64,000 bases of DNA from Actinospineispora acaciae DSM 45401 (GCF_000620785.1 NZ_JIAI01000013.1:62001-126000), one strand, 5' to 3'. Counted from the stretch's first letter, positions 11,900 to 20,883 are shown. Made by a program: numbers and translations. The notes: generated from the sequence alone by a model not told the origin.

Positions 11900-12379
11900 A
11901 TGCTCGAACGCATGATCACAGACACCGACCGGCCGGCGGTCGACAAGGCGCTGGTGGGCATGGCCGTCGGCCGGATCGTGCTCGGTGCGCTCGCCCTGGC
12001 CGCCCCTCGCGCCACCGCCCGCCTGTTCCGGATCTCGCCGAAACCGGACCTGACCTACATGACCCGCATCTTCGGCGGCCGGGCGATCGCGCTGGGGCTC
12101 GGCTACCTCACCGAGCCCGCCGCGCACCGCGCCCGCTGGCACCGCCTGGGCCTGTTCGTCGACACCTCGGACACCCTGTCCGCGCTCGCCCACCTGCGCC
12201 GCCGAGACATCCCGCGCCCCGCCGTCCTCGCCGCCGGCGCCCTCACCGGCACCTACATGGCCATCGGCGCGCTGCGGCTGGCCCGCCCAACCTCCCCGCG
12301 AGTCGGGGCTCTGGGCACACCGAGTCGCGCGTTTCGGCACACGACCCGATGTGCTGGAACGCGCGACTCAGTGTGCTGA
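11900..12379 (+). CDS. Small membrane protein (DUF4267-like), tail derived from a repeat
   Basis: 159 aa. Hydrophobic segments at about 10-35 (GMAVGRIVLGALALAAP), 50-65 and 105-125 suggest three to four membrane helices, as in DUF4267-type proteins; function unknown. Residues after about 132 (SPRVGALGTPSRAF... to the stop) are encoded by the left arm, loop and part of the right arm of the inverted repeat at 12297-12394, so this tail is unlikely to be functional protein. Start uncertain: ATG 11900, ATG 11912, or TTG 11876 directly after the preceding stop. Probably co-transcribed with the oxidoreductase upstream. Ends overlapping the convergent GlxA-like gene by 12 bp. Confidence 0.65.
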   Translation: MLERMITDTDRPAVDKALVGMAVGRIVLGALALAAPRATARLFRISPKPDLTYMTRIFGGRAIALGLGYLTEPAAHRARWHRLGLFVDTSDTLSALAHLRRRDIPRPAVLAAGALTGTYMAIGALRLARPTSPRVGALGTPSRAFRHTTRCAGTRDSVC

Positions 12380-12394
12380 GAGCCCCGACTCGCG
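12297..12394. repeat. 98-bp inverted repeat (37-bp arms), shared stop-codon element
   Basis: Left arm 12297-12333 begins CGCGAGTCGGGGCTCT; right arm 12358-12394 is its reverse complement at 34 of 37 positions, with a 24-nt loop that itself contains GCACA/TGTGC. Each arm holds two GAGTCG-type units, the same core as in the 44-bp repeats at 334 and 46348. Both convergent genes terminate inside the right arm (TGA 12377-12379 on +, TGA 12368-12370 on -). It could act as a bidirectional terminator. Confidence 0.8.
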
Positions 12395-13330
12395 GAAACT
12401 GCGCCGGTATGTGTCCGGTGGGACGCCCAGGGTGCGGTGGAAGTGACGGCGGAGGGTGGTGGCGGTGCCCAGGCCGACTCGGTCGGCGATGAGGTCGACG
12501 GGGTCGTCGGTGTTCTCCAGGAGCTCCTGGGCGCGGTGGATGCGCTGGGTGTGCAGCCAGTGCAGCGGCGAGGTGCCGGTCGCGGACGCGAACTGGCGGC
12601 CGAGGTTGCGCGGGCTCATGTGGGCGCGGCGGGCCAGGTCGGCCACGGTGAGCGGGCGGTCCAGGTGCGCGAGCGCCCAGGCCAGCACGCCGGCCAGCGG
12701 GTGGCCCTCGCGCGGCGGGACGGGGGCGGCGATGAACTGGGCCTGGCCACCGGGGCGGTGCGGGGCGACCACGAGCAGGCGGGCCACGGCGTTCGCCACG
12801 ACGGCGCCGTGGTCGGTGCGGACCATGTGCAGGCACAGGTCGATCCCGGCGGCCTTGCCCGCGGAGGTGAGCACGCCGCCCTCGTCGACGTAGAGCACCC
12901 CGGGATCCACCTCGACCGCCGGGTAGCGGGCGGCCAGCCGCGCGGTGTGCATCCAGTGCGTGGTGGCGCGCCGGCCGTCCAGCAGCCCGGCCGCGGCGAG
13001 CACGAACGCCCCGGTGCAGATGGACGCCACCCGCGCGCCGGCCCGATGAGCCGTCCGCACCGCGTCGACCAGCTCGGCCGGCGGGTCGTCGACCACGTCG
13101 TGGCAGGCCGGCACGATCACGGTGTCGGCGCGGGCCAGCTCGTCCAGCCCGTGCGGCGTCTCGGCGCGCAGCCAGCCCCCGACCCCGACCCCGACGCCGG
13201 CCGGCGCGCACACGACCAGCTCGTACCAGGACCCGGCGCCGTCCGGCCGGTCCGCGCCGAAGATCGTGCACGGCGCCGCCAGCTCGAACAGCGGAATGCC
13301 CTCGGTGACGGCGACCGCGACGGTAGTCAT
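12368..13330 (-). CDS. GlxA-family transcriptional regulator (DJ-1/PfpI + AraC HTH)
   Basis: 320 aa. Residues 1-170: DJ-1/PfpI-like amidotransferase fold with the nucleophile-elbow cysteine in ASICTGAFVLAAAG, probably a ligand-sensing domain. Residues 215-315: AraC-type double helix-turn-helix (LTVADLARRAHMSPRNLGRQF, then DLIADRVGLGTATTLRRHFH and LGVPPDTYRR). ATG 13330 is used because the PfpI strand VAVAVTEGIPLFELAAP starts right after it; ATG 13348 is in frame upstream. The last residues (ESGLSAH) and the stop lie in the 98-bp inverted repeat. It is divergent from the amidase at 13393 with a 62-bp gap, so it may control that gene, but this is inference. Confidence 0.88.
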   Translation of the reverse strand: MTTVAVAVTEGIPLFELAAPCTIFGADRPDGAGSWYELVVCAPAGVGVGVGGWLRAETPHGLDELARADTVIVPACHDVVDDPPAELVDAVRTAHRAGARVASICTGAFVLAAAGLLDGRRATTHWMHTARLAARYPAVEVDPGVLYVDEGGVLTSAGKAAGIDLCLHMVRTDHGAVVANAVARLLVVAPHRPGGQAQFIAAPVPPREGHPLAGVLAWALAHLDRPLTVADLARRAHMSPRNLGRQFASATGTSPLHWLHTQRIHRAQELLENTDDPVDLIADRVGLGTATTLRRHFHRTLGVPPDTYRRSFRESGLSAH

Positions 13331-13392
13331 GTCCGAAACTGTACGCATGATGGCGTTCCGGCCGCTCGTGCAACGGCCAAGGACGCCGCAGC

Positions 13393-14796
13393 ATGGCCGC
13401 CGTGACCACAAACCACACGACAGGAGCCGCCGAGGCCGCCCGCCGCCTGCGTGCCCGGGAGCTGACCAGCACCGAGCTCGTCACCGCCCACCTGGAGCGG
13501 ATCGAGGCGCTCAACCCGAAGCTGAACGCCATCCGCCAGGTCCTCACCGACCAGGCCCTCCGCGACGCCGCAAGCGCCGACGAGCGCCTGGCCGCCGGCA
13601 CCCCGCGCGGCCCGCTGGACGGCGTCCCCATCACCGTCAAGGACAACGTCGACGTCGCCGGCACCGCCACCACCCAGGGCGTCGCCGCGCTCGCCGGCGC
13701 CCTGACCGACACCGACGCCCCCGCCGTGGCCAACCTCCGCCGCGCCGGCGCCATCCCGATCGCCCGCACCAACATGCCCGACTTCGCGCTGCGCTGGCAC
13801 ACCGACAGCGGCATCGCCGGCCCGACGCTCAACCCCTGGGACCCCGCCCTCACGCCCGGCGGCTCCAGCGGCGGCGAGGCGGTCGCGCTAGCCACCGGCA
13901 TGAGCCTGCTCGGCGTCGGCAACGACCTGGGCGGCTCGCTGCGCTGGCCGTCCCAGTGCGCGGGCACGGCGGCGCTGCGGCCCACCCTCGGCCGCGTCCC
14001 GCACGCCCGCTCGCTGGAACCGACCGCGACGCCGCTGGGCCTGCAGCTGATCGACGTGCAGGGCCCGATGGCCCGCCGCGTCGAGGACCTGCGTCTCGCG
14101 CTGCGCGTGATGGCCGAGCACGACCCGCGCGACCCGTGGCACTGCCCCGTCCCCGCCTCCCACGCCCCGGACGCCCCGCCGCGCGTGCACGTGCTCACCG
14201 AGCTGGACGGCGTCACCCTCGACCCGTCCGTGCGCACCGCGATCGACCGCGCGGCCGAAGCCCTGCGCGCGCACGGCTACGACCTGACCGACGACGCCCC
14301 GCCCGGCATCGACGAGGCGGCCGCCGCCTGGGGCCCGCTGATGGCCACCGACGCCCGCCGCGCCTGGCCGTCGCTCTCCCCGACCGCATCCGCGTCCGGC
14401 CGCCGCTTCATGGAGCTGATGTTCGAGCTGGTCCCGCCGGTCACGATGGACGAGTACGCCGACCTGTTCACCACCCGCCACCGGCTGGCCCGCGCCTGGT
14501 CGGAGCACCAGCGCCGGGTGCCGCTCGTGCTCGCCCCGATCTACGCCGGCCGCCCGTTCGCCGCCGGCGCCGACCTGGACGGCGTCTCGTCGGCCGCCGC
14601 GATCGTGACCAACCTGCGGGCCACCCTGGTCGCCAACGTCCTCGGCCTGCCCTCGGTGGCCGTCCCGGTCGGCGTGGTCGACGGCCTGCCGGGCGCGGTC
14701 CAGCTCATCGGCCCTCGGTTCGGCGAACAGGCGTGCCTGCGCGCCGCCGAGGCCATCGAGACGATCCAGACGGCGACCTCCCCGCCGGGGACGTGA
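13393..14796 (+). CDS. Amidase (amidase-signature family)
   Basis: 467 aa. The Ser-cisSer-Lys triad is visible: Lys in PITVKDNVDVAGTATTQG, cis-Ser in LTPGGSSGGEAVALA, and nucleophilic Ser in GNDLGGSLRWPSQCAGTAALRPT. Members hydrolyse linear amides; substrate specificity cannot be read from sequence. ATG 13393 is used; GTG 13402 is an alternative. The gene is divergent from a GlxA-type regulator and ends 5 bp from the convergent NB-ARC regulator. Cytoplasmic, no signal peptide. Confidence 0.88.
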   Translation: MAAVTTNHTTGAAEAARRLRARELTSTELVTAHLERIEALNPKLNAIRQVLTDQALRDAASADERLAAGTPRGPLDGVPITVKDNVDVAGTATTQGVAALAGALTDTDAPAVANLRRAGAIPIARTNMPDFALRWHTDSGIAGPTLNPWDPALTPGGSSGGEAVALATGMSLLGVGNDLGGSLRWPSQCAGTAALRPTLGRVPHARSLEPTATPLGLQLIDVQGPMARRVEDLRLALRVMAEHDPRDPWHCPVPASHAPDAPPRVHVLTELDGVTLDPSVRTAIDRAAEALRAHGYDLTDDAPPGIDEAAAAWGPLMATDARRAWPSLSPTASASGRRFMELMFELVPPVTMDEYADLFTTRHRLARAWSEHQRRVPLVLAPIYAGRPFAAGADLDGVSSAAAIVTNLRATLVANVLGLPSVAVPVGVVDGLPGAVQLIGPRFGEQACLRAAEAIETIQTATSPPGT

Positions 14797-14801
14797 CCAC
14801 C

Positions 14802-17054
14802 TCAGGCCCGGGCCCGCGGCGCCGGGGCGCGGTGCGCGTCCAGCTCCTGGAACAGCGACAGCGCTTCGTTCAGCGACCGCTCGCCGGCGCTGTCGTCGCC
14901 GACCTCGTAGAGGATCTCGCCCCGCAGCTCGAGCGCGTCCGCCTCGGTCCACCGGTCCTCGGCGGTGCGGTTCGCGAGCAGCGCCCGCTCGCACAGGTGC
15001 AGCGCGGTGGCGTTGTCGCCGCGCCGGTGGGCGGTGCGGGCCAGGCGGACCAGCGCGTAGCCCTGCGCCTGCCGGTCCTCGATCGAGGCGTACAGCTGGT
15101 GTGCCTCGTTGCCGTACGTCCAGGCCTGGTCGAGGTCGCCCAGCTCGCGGTAGGCGTCGCCCAGGTTCGCCAGCGCGGTGGCGACGCCGTAGGCCATGCC
15201 GACCTCGTAGAACAGGCCGATCGTGCGCTCCAGGTGGCCGACCGCGCCCCGGTAGTCGCCCCGGGAGATCAGGGTGAACGCCAGCCCCGCCGTGGCCCAT
15301 CCCCGGCCGGTACGCCCCGGACAGATCTCCAGGGCCTGACGGAACTGCTCCTCGGCGAGGTCGAGGTCGCCGCGACGGAAGTGGGCCGCGCCCAGGTTGG
15401 TCAGCGCCCAGCCGTGGCCGAAGTCGTCCCCGATCCGCCGGGCCGCCGCGACGCCGATCTCGTGCATCGCGATCCACTCGTCCCAGGGCCGGCGCAGCAG
15501 GAAGTAGTCGAACCAGACCACCGGGAGCTGCCAGGCCCGCGCGTGCAGCCCCTGGTCGGCCGCCAGCCGGGTGAGCGGCACCATGGCCGGCAGCTCCAGG
15601 TCGCACCAGCGCAGCGCGCGCTCGTACTCGTCCGGCCCGAACCGCGCCGGCTCGACGCCCGGGTCCAGCGCCGGCGGGTCCCAGTGCGGCCGGCGCGGGG
15701 TCAGCGCCCGCACCGCCGCGCCGGCGCTCGCCAGGTACCAGTCGACCAGGCGGTGGATCGCGGCCGCGCGCTCCTCGGGGGAGCCGAGGCGCGCCTGCTC
15801 GGCGGCGTACGCCCGCAGCAGGTCGTGCAGCTGGTAGCGGTCCCTGCCGACCTGTTCGACCAGGTGCGCGTCGGTCAGGCCGTCCAGCAGCCGCCGGGCG
15901 GTGGACCACCCGACCCCGGCCAGCGCCGCCGCGGCCCCGACGCCGAACGCCGCCCCGGGGTAGAGGCCCAGCAGCCGGAACTGGCGCGCCACCTCGGGCC
16001 GCAGCGCCAGGTACGAGTGGGAGAACACGCCGCGCACGGTGAGGCTGTCGCCGGCGCTCAGCACGTCCAGCGGCTCGTTCTCACCGGACAGGTCCGAGGC
16101 GAGGTCGGCGATCGTGTGGTGCGGGTTCGTGGCGATCCGCACCGCGGCGATGCACAGCGCCAGCGGCAGGTACCCGCACCGGCGCGCGAGGCTCTCCAGG
16201 CTCTCCGCGGCCCCCGGCTCGGTGTGCACCGGCTCGTCGCCGATGACCCGTCGCAGCAGCTCATGGGCGTCGTCCGGGAGCAGCGGCCGCAGCGTCACGC
16301 AGGTGGCCGGCGCCGCCGCGACCAGCAGGCCCTTGAGGCGCCGCCGGCTGGTGACCAGCACCGCGCAGTCGGCCGAGCCCGGCAGCAGCGGGAGCACCTG
16401 CCTCGAGTCCGCCGCGTTGTCCAGCACGACCAGCACCGCCCGGCCGTGGACCAGGGAGCGGAACATGGCCGCCCGCTCCTCGACGGTGGCCGGGATGTTG
16501 TTCGGCGCGACGCCCAGCGAGCGCAGGAACTGGTCCAGCACCTCCGCCGGGTCCGCCGGCCCGGTGGTCGCGGCGTATCCGCGCAGGCCGGCGAACAGGA
16601 CCCCGCCCGGGTAGCGGCCGGCGAGGTCGTGCGCGCACCGCAGGGCCAGCGCGGTCTTGCCCACCCCGGGCGGCCCGTCGACGCACACCACCGGCACCGC
16701 CCCGGAACGCTGCCCGGGCGCGGCCAGCAGCTCGGTCAACCGGGCGCGCTGGGCGTCGCGCCCGACCAGGTGCGCCGGCGCCGAGGGGAGCTGGGCCACC
16801 GGGACGTCACCCCGCCGGCCGCCGGCCAGCGCCAGGCTCGCCCGCCCGGCCAGCTCGCCCTGCGTGCCCAACGCCGCGTCGCACGCCCTGGCCAGGCTGA
16901 CCGAAATGACTTTCCGGTCATTCTCGATCCGGCTCAGATAGCCCTTGCTGTAGTGCATAACGGTGGCCAGTTGCTGAAGGCTGAAGCCCGCTTCGCGACG
17001 GAGCCGGCGAAGAAGTTGGCCGTCCGACTCGCATGGCCCCCCTGGCCGCGACAC
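14802..17054 (-). CDS. XRE-HTH / NB-ARC ATPase / TPR regulator (STAND protein)
   Basis: 750 aa from GTG 17054, chosen because AAGGTG lies 6 nt upstream; GTG 17063 is in frame. Residues 12-62: XRE-type helix-turn-helix (LRREAGFSLQQLATVMHYSKG). Residues 95-400: NB-ARC ATPase with P-loop GPPGVGKTA (127-135), AVLVVLDNAADS (Walker B), CAVLVTSRRR (sensor), GYLPLALCIAA (GxP/GLPL motif). Residues 430-740: winged-helix region and TPR repeats (NLGAAHFRRGDLDLAEEQF, NLGDAYRELGDLDQA). This architecture is common in actinomycete switch regulators related to AfsR/SARP proteins but lacks the SARP activator domain. It lies 74 bp downstream of the MFS gene 17129-18451 on the same strand. Confidence 0.88.
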   Translation of the reverse strand: MSRPGGPCESDGQLLRRLRREAGFSLQQLATVMHYSKGYLSRIENDRKVISVSLARACDAALGTQGELAGRASLALAGGRRGDVPVAQLPSAPAHLVGRDAQRARLTELLAAPGQRSGAVPVVCVDGPPGVGKTALALRCAHDLAGRYPGGVLFAGLRGYAATTGPADPAEVLDQFLRSLGVAPNNIPATVEERAAMFRSLVHGRAVLVVLDNAADSRQVLPLLPGSADCAVLVTSRRRLKGLLVAAAPATCVTLRPLLPDDAHELLRRVIGDEPVHTEPGAAESLESLARRCGYLPLALCIAAVRIATNPHHTIADLASDLSGENEPLDVLSAGDSLTVRGVFSHSYLALRPEVARQFRLLGLYPGAAFGVGAAAALAGVGWSTARRLLDGLTDAHLVEQVGRDRYQLHDLLRAYAAEQARLGSPEERAAAIHRLVDWYLASAGAAVRALTPRRPHWDPPALDPGVEPARFGPDEYERALRWCDLELPAMVPLTRLAADQGLHARAWQLPVVWFDYFLLRRPWDEWIAMHEIGVAAARRIGDDFGHGWALTNLGAAHFRRGDLDLAEEQFRQALEICPGRTGRGWATAGLAFTLISRGDYRGAVGHLERTIGLFYEVGMAYGVATALANLGDAYRELGDLDQAWTYGNEAHQLYASIEDRQAQGYALVRLARTAHRRGDNATALHLCERALLANRTAEDRWTEADALELRGEILYEVGDDSAGERSLNEALSLFQELDAHRAPAPRARA

Positions 17055-17128
17055 GTCCGACACCTTATCGAACCGTGCACCGCGAGAGGATTCTCGGTGA
17101 ACGTCGCGAGCGCGACCGAGCAGCGGAT

Positions 17129-18451
17129 TCACCCGGCCGCGGCCATGGCCGCCTGCATCCTGGCCCGGTCCCGGGTGACCGTCCGCGTGGCCAGCAGCAT
17201 CCCGACCGTCGACACCAGCAGGCTCAGCGGCACCAGGACCATCATCGCGTCGTGCAGGCCGACCGCCCGGTCCGCCGCCGACACCACCGCGGCGCCGGCC
17301 CCGGCCCTGGCCCGCTCGGCCAGCGCGTCCGACAGCGCCCCGACGGCGATCGGCCCGCACCCGCCGCCGAGCAGGTAGGCCAACGCGAACATCATCGCCA
17401 CCGTCCTCGCCCGCAGCCGAGGCTCGACGACGTCGGCCAGCGCGGGATACCCGCAGGTGTAGAACACGAAGCTCAGGATCCAGCCCACCGAGAAGATCGC
17501 CACGTACCAGCCGGCCGCTCCCGGGCCGAGCCGCAGCGCGACGAACGTCAGCGGCACCGAAGCCCCCATGCACACCGCGCCGAGCAGCACCCGGTACCTG
17601 ATCGCCCGCCGCGCCGCCCGGTCGCCGAGCCACCCGCCGAGCAGCAGCCCGACCACCCCGGTCAGCCCCAGCACGACGCCGTTCACCGTCGCCGCCGACG
17701 CCAGTCCGAACCCGAAATAGCGCTGGAAAAGCGGCACGTTGAAGGCGCTCGTCACATAGGCGGCAAACTGGTAGCCGAGCAATCCGACGACCAGCCACCA
17801 CACGGTGGGAATCCGCAGGACCTCTCGGGCGCGACGGGTTTTCGTCACCCGATCCGGCGCCACCTCCTCGGCCGCGCCGCGCGCCGGTTCTGTGATTCGG
17901 AATATCAACACCGCGAGCACCGCACCGGGAACGGCCGCCACGAAGAACGGCGCCCGCCAGCTGCCGAACACATCGGCGATCCAGCCCACCGTGAAATAGG
18001 ACAGGGTCAGCCCGACCGGCAGCCCCAGCATGAAGAATCCCATCGCGCGGGCCCGCCGGTTCGCCGGATAGAGGTCGGCGATCACCGACTGCGCGGCCGG
18101 CGCGCAGCTCGCCTCCCCGACCCCGATGCCCAGCCGCACCGCCATGAGCGCCCCGAAACCCTGAACGCCCCCGGTCAGGGCGGTGAGCGCGCTCCACACC
18201 GCCAGCCCGGCGCCCATCACCGCCCGGCGGGACACCCGGTCGGCCACCCAGCCCAGCGGCAGCCCGGCAAGCGCGTACACGACCGTGAACGCCGACACCA
18301 ACAGTCCGATCTGACTGTCATTCAGGCCGAACTCGACACGGATGGGTTCGATGACGATCGTCGGGATTACCCGGTCGTAGAAGTTCAACAGGTTCGCCAG
18401 AAACAGAACCGAGAGAACCCACCCCGCGCCCGAGGTTCTGTCGACCGCCAC
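17129..18451 (-). CDS. MFS transporter, spinster-like
   Basis: 440 aa, about 12 transmembrane helices. Helix 1 region VLFLANLLNFYDRVIPTIV, motif A GWVADRVSRRAVMG between helices 2 and 3, and RLGIGVGEASCAPAAQSVIAD in helix 4; the GEA motif and 'NFYDR' resemble the spinster/hexuronate-like branch of the superfamily. Substrate unknown; the direction of transport is not determinable. GTG start 18451 has GGGTAG just upstream. The NB-ARC regulator gene follows on the same strand, so transporter and regulator may be one transcript; this is inferred only from order. Confidence 0.85.
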   Translation of the reverse strand: MAVDRTSGAGWVLSVLFLANLLNFYDRVIPTIVIEPIRVEFGLNDSQIGLLVSAFTVVYALAGLPLGWVADRVSRRAVMGAGLAVWSALTALTGGVQGFGALMAVRLGIGVGEASCAPAAQSVIADLYPANRRARAMGFFMLGLPVGLTLSYFTVGWIADVFGSWRAPFFVAAVPGAVLAVLIFRITEPARGAAEEVAPDRVTKTRRAREVLRIPTVWWLVVGLLGYQFAAYVTSAFNVPLFQRYFGFGLASAATVNGVVLGLTGVVGLLLGGWLGDRAARRAIRYRVLLGAVCMGASVPLTFVALRLGPGAAGWYVAIFSVGWILSFVFYTCGYPALADVVEPRLRARTVAMMFALAYLLGGGCGPIAVGALSDALAERARAGAGAAVVSAADRAVGLHDAMMVLVPLSLLVSTVGMLLATRTVTRDRARMQAAMAAAG

Positions 18452-18564
18452 CTACCCGCACCCCCGATCGGATTTCCTGAAGATTATCCCGTCACGGGGG
18501 TTTCCCAAAATTTGGAAACAGGGCAACCCTTCTCGTGGCGGCCCGCCGCCGCGATAGTGTCGCC

Positions 18565-18897
18565 ATGCACGCCTGGTCTGCCCGCGTCCGGGCACGGCTC
18601 ACGCCCAAGCACCACCGGATCAGATGGATCACGTGTGCAACCCAGGGCGAACAACACGCGGTCTCCGACGCCGCGCTGCGGGCCACCGGCTTCATCGACG
18701 GCGTCCGCTCGCTGTGCGGCGCCCAGGTGGTCGTGCAACTGCCCGTCGTCCTGGCCCCGCCCGGCCCCCGCTGCGCCCGCTGCCGCGCCAGCCAGACCCC
18801 CGACATGTTCGAACGCCACTACCCGAACCAGGACGCGCTCGCCCAAGCCCTCATCAGGCACGCCCTCTGGCACCCGCCCAAGGACGCGGCGCACTAG
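18565..18897 (+). CDS. Small CxxC protein of unknown function
   Basis: 110 aa from ATG 18565; an in-frame GTG lies at 18535. The core reads HHRIRWITCATQGEQHAVSD, then CGAQVVVQLP and PPGPRCARC; the single Cys ahead plus CARC could form a zinc site or a redox centre. Coding is supported by GC-rich third positions and by a coherent, non-repetitive protein, but I do not recognise a function. It stands alone: divergent from the MFS transporter and convergent with the aminotransferase, with a perfect 20-bp hairpin between the two ends. Confidence 0.6.
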   Translation: MHAWSARVRARLTPKHHRIRWITCATQGEQHAVSDAALRATGFIDGVRSLCGAQVVVQLPVVLAPPGPRCARCRASQTPDMFERHYPNQDALAQALIRHALWHPPKDAAH

Positions 18898-18926
18898 GCC
18901 AACCCGCCCGTATCCCCAGCTCAGAC

Positions 18927-18972
18927 CCCGTGAGTGGTTAGCGTTGTCATAGCAACGCTAACCACTCACGGG
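18927..18972. terminator. Bidirectional terminator-like hairpin, family copy 1
   Basis: Perfect 20-bp stem CCCGTGAGTGGTTAGCGTTG with loop TCATAG, located between the convergent ends of the CxxC gene and the aminotransferase. The outer 15 bp (CCCGTGAGTGGTTAG) are identical to those of the hairpin at 34796-34841, while the inner 5 bp differ and still pair. There is no T-tract on either strand. Confidence 0.75.
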
Positions 18973-19024
18973 TGGTGACCAGCGGCTTTGGCGGTCGCGG
19001 GGGGTACGAGCTCCAGGACGGCGC

Positions 19025-20398
19025 TCAGAGCTTGTCGAGCGCCTTGGTCAGGACCGCGCGGAGCTTCTGCTCGATCTCGTCGAAGTGCTCCGGGCCGCAG
19101 ATCAGCGGCGGGGCGAGCTGGATGACCGGGTCGCCCCGGTCGTCGGCGCGGCAGATCAGGCCGGACTCCAGGAGCGCCGGCGAGACGAAGCCGCGCAGCA
19201 GGCGCTCGCCCTCCTCGGCGTCGAACGAGCGCTTGGTGTCGACATCGCGGACCAGCTCGATGCCGAAGAAGTACCCGTCGCCCCGGACGTCGCCGACGAT
19301 CGGCAGGTCGCGCAGCTTCTCCAGGGTGTCCCGGAACTCGTCGGTGTACTTGCTGACCCGGCCGGTCAGGTCCTCGGCCTCGAAGATGTCCAGGTTCGCC
19401 AGCGCGGCCGCCGTGGACACCGGGTGGCCAGCGAACGTGATGCCGTGCAGGAACGTGGTCTCCCCGGTGGCGAACGGCTCCATCAGCCGGTCACTGACGA
19501 TCATCCCGCCGAGCGGTGCGTAGCCGGACGTGACGCCCTTGGCGAAGGTGATCACGTCGGGCCGGTAGGAGTATCGCTGCGCGCCGAAGTAGTCGCCGAT
19601 CCGGCCGAACGCGCAGATCACCTCGTCGGAGACCAGCAGCACGCCGTGCCGGTCGCAGATCTCGCGGACCCGCTCGAAGTAGCCGGGCGGCGGCGGGAAG
19701 CAGCCGCCCGCGTTCTGCACCGGCTCCAGGTAGACGGCGGCCACCGAGCTGGGGCCCTCGTACTCGATGGCCCGCTCGATCTCGTCGGCGGCCCAGCGGC
19801 CGAACGCCTCCAGGTCGTCGCCGTGCTCCGGCGCGCGGTAGAAGTTCGTGTTCGTCACCTTGATCGCGCCGGGCACCAGCGGCTCGAACGGCACCCGCAG
19901 GTCGGCCACGCCGGTGATGGACAGCGCGCCCATGGTGGTGCCGTGGTAGGCCACGTTGCGGCTGATCACCTTGGTGCGGCTGGGCTGGCCGGTGACCTTG
20001 AAGTACTGCCGGGCCAGCTTCCACACCGACTCGACGGCCTCGCTGCCGCCGGTGGTGAAGAAGACCCGGTTCAGGTCACCGGGGGTGAGGGCGGCCAGGC
20101 GCTCGGCCAGCTCGATGGCGGCCGGGTGCGCGTAGGTCCACAGCGGGAAGTAGGCCAGCTTGGAGGCCTGCTCGGCCATCGCCTCGGCGATCTGCGTGCG
20201 GCCGTGCCCGACCTGGGTCACGAACAGCCCGGACAGGCCGTCCAGGTACTGGCGTCCGTGCTGGTCGTAGACGTACGGACCCTCACCGCGGCCGATCACC
20301 GGCACCTCGGCGTCGGCGTACGAGGACAGGCGGGTGAAGTGCATCCACAGGTGGTCCTTGGCGGCCTGCTGCTGGCGGTCGATACCTGGTTCCGTCAT
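19025..20398 (-). CDS. Class III aminotransferase, probably putrescine/diamine aminotransferase
   Basis: 457 aa PLP enzyme. Visible: FTTGGSEAVESVWKLARQYF (cofactor phosphate binding), AYHGTTMGALSITG, DEVICAFGRIGDYFG (Asp binding the pyridine N), and TFAKGVTSGYAPLGG with the Schiff-base Lys. Closest in style to putrescine-pyruvate/omega-amino acid transaminases (SpuC-like). Start ATG 20398 overlaps the AsnC-family stop by 4 nt (ATGA), so translation is coupled. The divergent operon encodes aminobutyraldehyde dehydrogenase and a polyamine-type ABC importer, which supports a role in turning putrescine into 4-aminobutanal. Substrate is inferred from context. Confidence 0.85.
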   Translation of the reverse strand: MTEPGIDRQQQAAKDHLWMHFTRLSSYADAEVPVIGRGEGPYVYDQHGRQYLDGLSGLFVTQVGHGRTQIAEAMAEQASKLAYFPLWTYAHPAAIELAERLAALTPGDLNRVFFTTGGSEAVESVWKLARQYFKVTGQPSRTKVISRNVAYHGTTMGALSITGVADLRVPFEPLVPGAIKVTNTNFYRAPEHGDDLEAFGRWAADEIERAIEYEGPSSVAAVYLEPVQNAGGCFPPPPGYFERVREICDRHGVLLVSDEVICAFGRIGDYFGAQRYSYRPDVITFAKGVTSGYAPLGGMIVSDRLMEPFATGETTFLHGITFAGHPVSTAAALANLDIFEAEDLTGRVSKYTDEFRDTLEKLRDLPIVGDVRGDGYFFGIELVRDVDTKRSFDAEEGERLLRGFVSPALLESGLICRADDRGDPVIQLAPPLICGPEHFDEIEQKLRAVLTKALDKL

Positions 20399-20883
20399 CG
20401 CGTTCCCCATGAGTAGGTCTGCTTGCGCAGCTTGAGATAGACGAAGCTCTCCGTGCTGTGCACCGTGTCCAGCGCCCGGACCCGGCTGAGGATGTCCAGC
20501 AGGTGGTCGTCGTCCTCGCAGACGACCTCGATCAGGAGGTCGAACGACCCCGCCGTGATCACGACGTAGTCGATCTCCTCCATGCCGGCCAGGGTGTCCG
20601 CGACCCGCTGCGGGTCACCCTCGCACTTGACGCCGATCATGGCCTGCCGGGCGAACCCGAGGGTGAGCGGATCGGTGACGCCGCAGATCTGGATGATCCC
20701 GGAGTCCAGCAGCCGTTGGACGCGCTGCCTGGTCGCCGCCTCGGACAGCCCGACGTCCTTGGCGAGCATGGTGTACGAACGGCGGCCGTCCTTCTGCAGC
20801 TCCTCGATCAGCCGCTTGGACACCGCGTCCAGCGTCGGCCGGTTCCTGCCGCGCTGGCCGGCACCGTCCGTGCCCTCACTCAT
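20395..20883 (-). CDS. Lrp/AsnC-family transcriptional regulator
   Basis: 162 aa. N-terminal HTH in LDAVSKRLIEELQKDGRRSY...LAKDVGLSEAATRQRVQRL, then an RAM/AsnC ligand-binding domain (QAMIGVKCEG, DYVVITAGSFDLLIEVVC). Start ATG 20883 is supported by GGGAGG 5-6 nt upstream; the longer in-frame start lacks a site. First gene of a two-gene operon with the aminotransferase. The likely target is the shared 193-bp region ahead of the divergent dehydrogenase/transporter operon, where a 9-bp inverted repeat is present. An amino acid or polyamine effector is probable but unknown. Confidence 0.92.
   Translation of the reverse strand: MSEGTDGAGQRGRNRPTLDAVSKRLIEELQKDGRRSYTMLAKDVGLSEAATRQRVQRLLDSGIIQICGVTDPLTLGFARQAMIGVKCEGDPQRVADTLAGMEEIDYVVITAGSFDLLIEVVCEDDDHLLDILSRVRALDTVHSTESFVYLKLRKQTYSWGTR

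Noticed and set aside
13122..17378. Very long open frame on the plus strand (over 1400 codons)
   Set aside because: It lies antisense to and across the amidase and NB-ARC genes; its translation is Arg/Pro/Gln-rich without domains. Long empty antisense frames are normal at this GC content.
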